From: Lepidonotus clava
Taxonomy: Eukaryota; Annelida; Polychaeta; Phyllodocida; Polynoidae
DNA: 64,000 nt
Reading direction: 5' to 3'
NCBI GenBank assembly: GCA_936440205.1
Contig: OW387133.1
Span: forward strand, 48,634,374-48,698,373
Below the pieces are notes generated by a model. The model was not told where the DNA came from. It saw nothing but the letters and a program-made list of their open reading frames with translations, and searched no databases. Positions 24,901 to 36,900 of the stretch are shown in pieces. Every line of letters begins with the position of its first letter. Position 1 is the stretch's first letter. Position numbers and translations under genes: made by a program.

Positions 24901-27900
24901 GTAGAATGGTAGATGTTTCAATACAATACCCATTGGATGTAGACAATCGTTACAAAAGTGTGAACCAAAACATTTTCCCTCGTACCTCTTTGTTGCCTCA
25001 CATGGCCCACAGTCATCACTAGCTGTTATCATTGTTGTGGAATAGCGTTGATAAGAAGCAGGTGCCTGACCCCCACAACGTACACTGCCTACATAACACA
25101 AGCATAACTATGCGAGAAAAAAGTTAAGACTCGGTCTGGCGCACCCTGCTGCCACCTGCCGTCAACAGCTGACACTGTTGACTGTGAAAACACCCCCAAA
25201 AAGCGGGCTCTCGGGCCGCATCATACGTGAAACAGGTGTGCACGAACTGACGTGTTGTGTCCTTGTTGTTCCAGTTCCCCTGCCGCCCCAGATCATCGAG
25301 CACCCGCTGAAGGAGTACAGTTACCGAGAGGGCGGCGCCGGCTTTGAAGTCAAGCTGCCATGTAAAGCAAAGGGCGAACCCGAGCCACAGTGAGTAGATG
25401 CTAGATGAGTTGCTCATAATAGAACGATGTTGGCATTTTTATTACGCTCCAACAAATTAAGATAAAAAAAAGCAGGGAAACCCCCACCAAATTATGTAAA
25501 CATTTACAGGTTCATATCAACAGTTATTATAATATGATCACATTTATAAAGGAAACAAAACCAAGTATGTACCAAATCAATAATGTATGTAATTCGTAAC
25601 TTAAATGAGCCTCTGTTCTACCTACTTAAAGTTATATCTTATGAATTTAAAGTTCTGTTTGACTCTAACAATTTTGATTTAATGACTCTACGTTGATGCT
25701 ATATTATACGGTTTTGGCTTGGATGTAAACTTTTCTCTGTTCCAATGCAGGTATTACTGGGAGAAGGATGGTCAACGGCTATCCCTTGATGCCATCAACA
25801 TTAAACAGCTTATAGCTGAGGGTACGATTATTATTGAGCAGCCAGATGAGCAGCACGAGGGCGTCTACCAGTGCTTCGCTAAGAATGATTATGGCATCGC
25901 TCTCAGCACGCGTGCCGTACTCCGAAAAGCATGTGAGTATGGATGCCTTAAGCACAAAACTTCTTTACAAACAAGGAAGAAAGATTCGTGAAAAGGACCC
26001 TCCAGAAAGACATGTTCATTGTATGTGTTGTACATGTAGTGCTTAAAAATGTCTTAATTTTATCAGGAAAGATCGGTTTATGGTATAGAATAAGTATGGT
26101 ATATACAACTCAGCCGCTGTGAGAAACTGTAATGATATAATCATAGTGGTCAGTAAAGCAGTTGTGAAATCCGATTATTTTCAAAGGTTGGTTTTCTTGC
26201 TCTGATTAAAGACAAATTACATATACAGGGATGTAAGTTTTCCAATTTTTGTCGGATTTCCGATTTTTTCCCCCTGCACCTCAAAAAGTGGGTTTCAAAA
26301 TTTGATATCTAAAACACGTTGCACATCATTTTAGGACATTTTCAGATATTCTTCATGTTATTTCCGATTTTTTCACTGTCCCCAACTTATATCCCTGCAT
26401 GATATATTATTAGAACTGAAGGAATTCAATATAGCAATGCACAAACTATAGCAATCCAAACCGAAAGAGGAATTGCGTGGTTCCTTTTGATTTTCAGAGG
26501 TTTATGGTCTATGGTTTTCCTACTCCAGTAACAAATTACCGATATAAATTGGCATATATTGCATTTGGTTTGTGTTACCATTACAGTCCTGGACCCATTC
26601 CCTCAGTCGGCGCCACGCCACCACTCAGAGAGTGTGGGCGAGTACCTACTGCTCAAGTGTTCACCGCCAAAAAGCTACCCGGAGGGAGACATCTCATGGA
26701 CTTTTGGCGGGCCAGACACAGGGGACAAGCCCACACTCCAGACAGATGACCGAGTCACCATTGACTATGACGGTAGGTTCAACATGTCTCCATGACCTTA
26801 AAACATTGGTAGCAAAAAGTAATTAGAACTTGTTGTAGAAATTGGGATTTGATATTAAAAACAACTTCATTATTGTGTGTATGGCACATTTATTATGAGA
26901 ATGTTACAGGGTAATTGAGGAAAACTTGATCGACCATACCGATTTTGCATGACCATTAGCTTAATATTGTTTAGTTAAAGTATAAATTTCAGAGCCCTGT
27001 AATATGATCAAGAATTTGCATTTACCAATTTGGATAAATAATTTTTCTCCAAAGACGTGCGGTATGGTGTAACTGTATGGTATAACATAAATATTGCTCC
27101 AGTTTCTTCAGTTAAATTGACATGCATTAATAAAGAGTCTTTGCACCCACTGATGCGGCAACATGACGTGAGTGGTGGCATTTTGGATGCTGCCTCTAGG
27201 CGAGAGAGAAACAGAGCACTGAGACGTTGGCTGTTATATTCTGTTCACATCATTATTATGTCGCTGTTGTTTCTATTGCCATGTAGGAAACCTCCACTTT
27301 GCCAACCTTGTTATGAACGATAGCCGCCCCTGCTGCTACAAATATGTCTGCAATATGTATAACGCCGACCTTAAGGGGACCATGCAGGACCACGCCGTGC
27401 AGAACCTGAAGGTGACGGAGCTGGGGGACCAAGGTAGTCATGACGGTGCTGCCCTCTCTCGGCATATCCCTGCATCCAACCCGCCCTATACTACTACTAC
27501 CACCATCGCCCCCCGCCCTCGTCCTGGCGTCACTGCTCGGTTCATGACATCACTTCACAGGCCATGACGTTGCATCTATGTTGGTGTGACGCCATGTCCA
27601 GGAATAGAGCGGTATAATACCAGATCCGTGACGTCATACCCTCATGTATATTTTTTTCTGGGGGACGTGGAAGGGGCGGGGTGTTTTCTCTCCCCTACCC
27701 TAGCTCCTTTAAGGCTTGTGCTAACGACTGACGCAATATACGTAGAACTAATCCAGCCGGTGATTCTCTCTCCCTCTATTAACCATGCCCACACCAGGAA
27801 ATATTCATTTTGCTAACGTCCTGCCTGATGATGGTGGGGAAGGTAAGGTGTACGTGTGCCGCATTGGTAACGCCAAGATCCGTGGTTCCTACCAGGGTGC

Positions 27901-30900
27901 GGATCAGATGATAATCCCATTGGACACGGAAGGTAAACCTGCCGGCCTCACCGGCCAGTTGCCACTGGTCTCTTTCTCTTTTTTTTTGCTCGTTTAACGT
28001 TTTCTTGATTCCTTAGAAGTTCATTTTTTGCGGCTAGATTTTCCTAATTCCTACAATGCCATTGTCCAAGGGCATTGAATTTCATTTTTCCCCCATTACA
28101 TGCATTTCTGAAAATATAGAGGAAAAGAAACTGCTGCATTGTATATATACAACAGTTTTGTTTTGGCCTTCCTTCACCTTAATATCATTTTTGTGAGTTT
28201 GCATACTTTTTTCGTCCGGTCATTTCTTTTTTCTGAGACTGGAATGTCTCAATTTGGTGCAGACTTTCTGTCGACCCTGGCATATCTCAGACCTGCATGA
28301 CGCGCACTTTATGTCCTACTTTGTGTTTGGATGTTACAATTCCATCTTTGAAGTTTGAACTACAGTGCCATGGATTTGCATGCTTGTAACATTCATTTAC
28401 TTTGTCAGCTTGCTCAGTGTTTTGAGGATACAGTATACTATAGTTGGGTAAAATTTACTTATGCAATTTGTAGTTGAAAACATTTGATAATAATATTCAG
28501 TCATATTCTTCTCTTACAACTGAACCATATTGTGCCCCCTGCAAGTCCATTTGGTATCAGAATATACAAAGTAATAACTGTAAAATAATATTTTGGTAAA
28601 ATATAAGGGATGGGGACAACGTTTGGGTCTATCCAAAGCTATGGTATATTCGCGAAGCCAAATTGCCTAAAATGTATATATGTAGGAACGGCCATTATGA
28701 CAGCAGAGGATCTTTGGCCAGGGTATCAACCACACAGGGAAAACAGGGAAAATGGCCAAAAAAAATTCCCTGACAGGGAAAACACAGGGAATTTGGAAAT
28801 TTTGCCAAAACATAGGGAATTTCATTTGACCAGGTTCTGAAATTTCTGATTCTCAAGATATTAGGGATTCAACTTTTTGTTGTGGGGTTGTCCAATTTTT
28901 TCTGCACACAGAGGCTTTTAAATTTGAACAACTTGCTGGATATGACAAAGGGAAAAATTGCCATGAGACAGGGAAATCTCACTTTGGTTGGTACCCTGTT
29001 TGGCAAAAATGGTTTTCTTTTAATGAAGAACAATTATTTGTAAAGAGGGTTTCGGGTGGAAGCATGGAAGAACAAGAGGCACAAATACTGAATGGCACAT
29101 TCACTGCCCTTAAGGCTATGAAATAGACTGGCGACGGCTGCTCCCTCACTATTGGTTCACTAACAAGTTGTTTCCATTTTATTAATTCCTACTTGTGGGA
29201 ATATATATTTCCATACCATTAGCTCTATCAAAATTAAAGATTGTAAAAGTATCTTGTTGAAATGGACGTATATTGTATCACAGTAAAGAACACTATGCTA
29301 AATATGATGAATTTGATCATCTCAAAATCTGTAGATGTAGCATTAAATTTTCTCAAGTTGAAATGTAGTTTTGATTATGAATTGTCATAAAACTTTACAT
29401 AAAACATGTACACTGCTAATTTTGTTGTCCTTTTAACCCTAGTAACACCGCCTTTCCGGGCACCGCAGCTGCGCTGGTTTACCAAAGGACCCTATATTGC
29501 CATTAAAGGCGAAACATACAAGATGAAGTGTATCTTCTCGGGATAGTAAGTGTACTTTAATAAACCCCTTAGATGTCTGGAACTGTGATCCTCAATCTTG
29601 GTAACTTTGTAAATACATCTCAGTCCATCTTCAAAAACTGAAAAGAAAAAAGTTGGAATCGGAGATGCCAAGGCTAGCTGTCTTCACTGGTCCCACAAAT
29701 AAAAATACACTGCATTTCACTAGTCATACATATTATGAACGAAAGAATGTGAAAAACCTTGTAGAAAGATTTACATACATAAATTAAAACTAAACTCAGG
29801 ATCAGGAAGGCTAAAAAGATGTCTGTAAGTCAAAACAATTATGAGAGCCTGAGAAAAACGACTAAACCCATCTACTCTCCTCTGGCCCATTGCAGCCCCA
29901 CCCCGCGGGTGACATGGACCCGTCAGGGAGGTCGTGACATGCCAGCCGGCCACCGGATCAGGTCGGAGGGTATGGAGCTGGTGCTACGCAACGTGGACTG
30001 GTCAGACGCCGGCACCTACCGCTGTTCGGCTGAAACACCCAACATGCCCAACATCCAACCCGTCAGCCGCGACTTTGAGCTGACTGTCGAATGTAAGTTT
30101 CAATTTTGGGTCATGTTTTTCATAACAATTACACACAAATTATTATCAATATTGATTAAGCCATTCCCCTGACAAATCATCAGAAAGTGCCCTCCTACTT
30201 ACCTAGTATTACTAAGCCCGAAAGAAACTGGGGTGTACACTTCTTTAATCAATATGTCCAAACTTTTTAATTTAGCTACTGATTGCACATGCTAACCCAT
30301 TTAAATATTTTGGACGTACTGATTAACTACTTCTCAACCACTGTACTTCCACTGATTTACCACTAAAAATCTACTGCAAGTTGACACTGATTCTATATGC
30401 AGTACAGACAGTATTCCAACTGCTTTTTGTCTCTGGAAATTTCATTTTATATTGACTTTTTGCAGATAGAACATCGTCTACCAGACATTTAATAGAACGT
30501 TATCTTACCTGTAACCAGCGTTTATATGATGGGATTTGAAACATTTGAATTATAGTTAAACATTTCTCTGCTGATATTGCCGGAATATGGTCTAATGAGT
30601 TGATACTCAAATAACATATGTGCTGTTTGATTGTTTTTGGTTTAACGTTTCCATTGAAAGTCCCCATCTGTCTTTTTTACCAGCTTCGCCCTATTTCATC
30701 CGTGACATGAGAGACATCACGGCATCTGAGGAGGAGGATGCTGAGTTCGAGTGTGACGCGAGTGGCGTCCCTCGGCCCAAAATTGAATGGGCTATCAATG
30801 GAGTCCCAATTGGGGGTAAGGTCTCTTTAAGATTTTAACCATGTTCTGAAAAGATGTTTCCTGATATGTGTTTAGGTCCTTGTACAGCTCATCAAATCTC

Positions 30901-33900
30901 ACATTTGAGTATTCACCTGTACATACTAAAGAGCAGTGAATGAGAGAACCAACGACAGAGACACTTGTGCAGCACTCTTCACCATGGTCGAGTTCTCACT
31001 TGGCTTTTTTTATGACCTCTGTCCTGGGGTCAACAGAGTTTCAGGCTGCAGTGTCTGTGGAAAATGCAACCAGAAACTAACGTTGCAACGCATTGGTAGT
31101 TTTATTTTGTACAGAGCATGGTTAATTTGATTCCAGAAGATTATTTTGATTGTTTTTGGCCATAGTTGTGTAGATATCATTGTAGTGTTGCCTTTGTACA
31201 TACCTTTGATGATGATTGTGTTCTACTGTTTAACCCTAACAGGAGGTGAGTATACAGACATGTAGATAGACCTAAAGGTGGCTAGCACACGGGTTGCTTG
31301 GTGGGGTCTGTCAACAAACATAATGCGTGGCATATAAAACACCCAATAATCTCCTAAAAAAAAACATGCAAATTGAATCTTTAAAAATACTGAAATCCTT
31401 ATTAAGTTTTACCCTTGAGATAAACACATAACAAGATTTTTTTTTTTTCCTTTGACACAAGTGCTGTGAATGTTGATGTGTGAAGAGAGCACTACTGACA
31501 AGTGATGATTCTAGTGCGTTTGTGAAGCTGTATGAGTGGACAATTGAGTTCGTGTGAGTCATTGATTTGATTTCTGAGCAATTAACTATTAATGCAGGAA
31601 ATTAAAAACAGGAAATCCAAAATCCAAAATGACAGAGAAAATTACCACATATCCCTGTACCTATGTAATGTGTGTGTATCGCACCAAGCCACAGATGGCA
31701 GAAGCAACTACCCACCCACCCACAGCCCCGTGTGCCATCCCCTTCCTACTGTGCTAGCCTAGCCTCGAACTGCTTAAACTACTTCAGACTGAGACGTCTT
31801 TGTGTTGTCCGAACCTGCGCTCTGAACACGGGACATGGCCTCCATACACACCAATGTCCTGCTCAGGTTGACAGGACAGACTTGTCGTTGTCACTTGTTC
31901 CTATGTCATGTGTGCCGTGTATCGTGTCAGCTTTTCTTCCTGGATGTTTCCTGACGTGACTTGTAGTATGTGCCAGTGCGGTCGTCCGAACTCCAGCAGA
32001 CCTCCCAATTTGCTGCTGATCTGATCTGACAATGCCTCCGTCAGGTTACCTTAGACACTAATTTGTAGTTTAGTGCATTGTCCGCTGCTAAGATATAGAT
32101 TAAAGCTACATAGATATTCTAAATACAATGAATTGAGATTTAAGCAGTTATGATAACCATTGCACAAGCTGCAGAGATAAAAAAAAAAATCATAAAGGTC
32201 ACATCATTTGCCCCAAATCAACTACCGGTATATATTTTCTGGAATGTAAAAACACACCCATCACACGATTTTTCTCAAATTGAATAATTTTTGTGTAATT
32301 TCCCACCAATTTGAAATCAAGCCGTGAAGTTTCTAAAGAAATAAAAAGGAATGTGTTATGACGCAATAATGTTGCAAAACAACATCTTCATGATCAGTCC
32401 CAACACTGACAGGCGAAACTTGCATGTTGTATGTGTTATATATGCCACTTTCATCTCTGCATCGACATCGCATAGCTAGATAGCTACATATCTCTAAACG
32501 TGTCAACATTGGGCTTCAACTTTTTATATGATTTTTATTACCATAACATATCTTTTATTTGTTCTTTTGTTATTCATTTGTATATTTCTTTTTCAACATT
32601 TCAAGTTTCACATCTTTTATATTTTGAGATTACTTTAATTTTGCAAACATCATCTTCATCGATTGCAAACAATGATATTTTAAACACATGTCAGACTATG
32701 AGGTATACTAGCCTCTCACTCTTTTTTGTTTTAACAACAGCTGTCAACGTCTTGTCGCAGCGTGAGTTCCCACTGCGCTGTCAAGAGAAAAAAGGCAGCC
32801 ATAGTCAAAAACAGATGACAAAATCCCATGCTCAGCAGGATTTATTGAGCTAGGGGGAAAAGCTTGCTAGCCATTGATGCAACATTCAGAATTTTCATGC
32901 ATCGTGCGTTTCGAGACATATTTTTCTTAAAACATATACATGTAATTTTCTTCTCTAGGCCTAGATAAACCTTGTTCAGATTCTGAGTGTGTGTCTCTAC
33001 ATTAATAGATTCGGACACAAACTCTCGACGTACGGTTGTCAATGGCGTCGTCTACTACAAGAATCTAACCAAGGCCGACTCGCAGGTCTTGCAGTGTAAT
33101 GCCACCAACAAGCATGGCTACATCTTCAAAAACGTCTACCTCAATGTGCTAGGTAAGACAAACGCATCTTATCAATATGAGAGAAATGAGGAGTTGTATA
33201 AAGTGTATTCCAAATGCAGTAGCACATTTTTCCATTGATATTTGTCATAAAACCCCAAAATGAATTCACAGTAGAAACATGTCTGAGTTATAGTTCTTCC
33301 TAGAAAATATTTCAATTCGGGTAAATATCTCAATGATAAATACATTATATTTATAATCATAAATTTAATAGAATTATTGCCGGATGAGTGCTCGAGATTT
33401 AAGCTACGTCGATTGCCATGTTTTAGCCACATGTGAAAATTGCATGTATTCAATAAAATTATTCCAAAACTCTGATGTCATTTCTGCAGCCGAAGCACCA
33501 TCATTTATCAAGGCTCCAGAACCAGCGCTCAAGGTTGCCGAAGGACAAACCATCAACTTGACGTGTCAAGTGTTTGGCCACCCCCGCCCGAAGATCACCT
33601 GGACTAAGGAGAGCAAGCCTGTGGACGATCCGCGTATGTCCATTAAAGAGGATGAAGAGGGAATGGCAAATGGGGGCAATCTCACTATAAAGGTATGGAG
33701 TAAAGATATATGGCATAAACTGCATTAAAGAACTGTCTGTACACTGAACAGAAACCTCACGTAACCCCAATTATGTCTATTTTGACTGCATATGGTGAGG
33801 CAGAACAAACATAATGAATTTTTCAAACACTTTAGGTTTGACTTCTCAGAAGATGTTTCATTTGAACGTTTAGGTGTGTATCATTGTACTTTCCTAGAAA

Positions 33901-36900
33901 TTGTTGATAATTATATGATAATGTTATATACAATGCACATATACTATATATCATTTTGGGGTTGGTTTTGGAAATGACTGAAAAACAGTCCTACCAACCT
34001 ATATATGAATCATTTAGAAAAGATGCGCATCTAGTAACCACAAACAAGCTAATGCCTTTATGTTAATTTCAGGGCGTAATGAAATCAGATGAGGGTCTTT
34101 ATACTTGTCAAGCCGTAAACAAGTTCGGAAATGAATCTGAGAGTGGTCGTCTCATTGTTAGGGGTAAGTAACAGTTTTTGTGCTCGTAACAGACCAGCGT
34201 ATTTACTTTGCACTTTTGATATTAAAAAGCTTAAGATAAATAATGAAGAAACATTTTTCAAGTAACATTTGTATGAACAAATTTAGTTTCTCAAATCTGA
34301 TGTTGTGAACTTTATCGGAAATAAATATTTGTGAATTGATTCTGATGATTAACTTATTTTACTACTTTTACAAAATCTAGTTGATGTAGGACTAGGTTTA
34401 AAAAAAGTAGATGTCAAACAAATCAGTGCTAATTTGTTGCATATTTTAACAAAGTTAGATTCCTAGCACAATCATAAATACCCCTCACCCCAACTCCTTT
34501 GTCTAAAAAAGGGGGTAAAATGACTGAAATCACAGAATATAGATGATGTCTTCACCAAAGAAGCTTATATTTCAAATTGTAAAACCCTGATGAATAAATA
34601 CGGATCTATCCCCACACAGAGCCCACCATCATTTCCCTGGCCCCCAAAGACACAACAGTGAATGCCTCCGAGGACGTCACGCTGCACTGTGAGGCCTCCA
34701 CTGACCCCGTTGAGATGAACCACCTCACCGTCACATGGCTGAAGAACGGCAAGGAAATCGACTATGAGAACGAGCCGCGTATCTCCAAGAACAACCAGGA
34801 CAACTCGCTCATCATCCTGGGCAGCACTGTTGACGACACCGCTGAGTACACGTGTGTGGCCAGCAATGGGCTGGACAGTGATGAGCAGACAGTGCATGTA
34901 ACCGTGAAAGGTAGGGGAGATTTAAGGACATAGGTTTTTGTTATGAGTACTTTAAGTAAAAACTTAGTTTTATAGATGTACATTTTCGATGCTAAACGAC
35001 TTAACTGTAATGGTGATCCATAGAGAAAAGTTTTTGTCCAATGAATGGGAAGAACATCTTCAGTCATCGAGGTATGAACAGTGAATATTGATGGGAATTT
35101 ATAAACCCAATAGAGATTTAAATAGAAACATGCGTATTTTTAAAAAAAAACCGCTCTTAAGAAATGCATGAAAAATACAATGAAAATAATATGGGCATCA
35201 ATGAAAATAAACAGGCTTAACAGTGATAACATTGATATCAACAAATAATGTACAGGAGACATTTGAGGTTGTAGCTGTAAAACCTCTCACCCTCAACCAT
35301 TACCTCTTGTACACTTTTACCCTACTTCTACCCATAGACCGACCAGACCCTCCCAAGAACGTGAGGCTGCGGTCCTGTGTGAGTGCGGCGGAGATCGAGT
35401 GGGAGCCGGGCAATGAGAACAACGAGGAGGTGATAGAGTATATCATCTACTACAACACATCCTTTGACGAGCCCGGCACCTTCACGAAGGCGGCCACTGC
35501 AGCCCGCTTCGCTACAACCTCACGCATCCAGCTGTCACCCTGGAGTAACTTCACTTTCCATGTACGGGCCCGCAATAACCTGGGCATCAGTGACCGAAGC
35601 GAGTTCACTCAGGCCCGCTGTGAGACGCAGCCTGACATTCCGTTCAAGAACCCGACTAACGTGTGCACTGACTCACGTGAGGAGTCGCAGCTGGTGATCA
35701 CCTGGGATGTGAGTACAGTTTGAAATGTGTCTGTGTTTTTAATGTTATTGCTTGTGGGACACATCTTATTCGCAAGGGCCTTGATTCAAAGCTAAAAGTA
35801 AAAGGGAATACAATAGTGAGGAAAGTGAATAGTGAGTACCATAAGAATCATGTATCTAAATTGGTTCCTCCCATGCTTTCGAGTCTACCCGAGATAGTTT
35901 AATTCTGATACAGAACATCACATTTGCTCTTGTAGTTATCAAACTGCTGACTCTCTACTTACAGATTATGCCCAAGATTGACCACAATGGGCCCAACTTT
36001 GAGTATGTGGTACACTGGCGCCGGTTGGATGTTCTCAACACGGCGCCTAATACAGAAAGGGTGACTGACTGGCAGAAGGGGGAGCACGTCGTGAAGGGAC
36101 AGGAGACCTTCAAGGAGTATGAGATCTATGTGCAGGCCCAGAACAGCCAGGGACCCTCACCACCACAGACTATTGAGAAGATTGTTGGGTACTCAGGCGA
36201 AGGTGGTGAGTTCAGCGTGAATTAAATTTACAAACGTCTCGGTGTATTGCTTCAAATGATAAAAGCTTAGATAACTTTTACTCTAAGAGACAATCATGAA
36301 GGCGATATAAGCTAGCAACAATTTCTATCTGTGATTTAGATTTTTTCATAGTCTGATCTAGGGTACACCATTCTAATGATAGGAAGAATCGCTCTTCTGT
36401 GGAAATTAAGAATTAAGGCCATATCTCAGACCTACCGTCAGTTGCATGAGAGTAAGTAGTGGAGAGATTGATAGTTTGGCACAGGGATAATATCAACTGC
36501 TGCAACCGAAAATCTACACATCCAGCACCCACCACACCCAACCAATAACTGACTGTACTCTCCTACTTACCTCACAGAACCCAGGGACAGTCCCGAAGGT
36601 TTCGCCATCGACGAGGACTCACTAAACGCCACCAGTGTGCGCTTCACCTGGGACCCGGTGGACGAGAGCCCGGAGAATGTGCAAGGTCACTTCATTGGCT
36701 ACGAGGTGGTGTACTGGAGGGTGGACGAGCCAGACGACAAGCGCAGACACTTGGTCGAGCTCAACGAGGCTCAGGACTGCCGCCCGTTCGAGGACGCGCA
36801 GCGGAGGAAACGGCGCGCCCGGCGGCAGGCGGCGGGCGACGAGGTCTCCGCGCACGTACTTGACCTGTGGCCCTACTCAACCATCGAGGCGGGTGTGTCT

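Larger units (their letters stand above)
3989..25274 (+). other. Intron 1 (21.3 kb), regulatory-looking, with repeats
   Basis: This intron runs from the GTAAGT donor to the TTGTTCCAG acceptor. I find no conserved coding exon inside it. Notable contents, listed separately where useful, are a duplicated ~100-bp segment (7555/8371), a TGACAG cluster (8794-8884), a 75-bp minisatellite (15660-16592), CpG-rich islands at 16600-16990 and 18640-19100, CRE-like sites near 21080, and CTCF-like sites at 18873 and 22111. The segments 4100-7500, 9300-13100, 17200-18600, 19300-21000 and 22300-25200 are otherwise AT-rich sequence in which I see nothing specific. Confidence 0.7.

Noticed and set aside
31243-31245. 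3-nt micro-exon (GAG) between AACAG and GTGAGT in intron 8
   Set aside because: In frame and with good flanking motifs, but an AG-GAG-GTGAGT string arises easily by chance and would add just one glycine. Too little to support.
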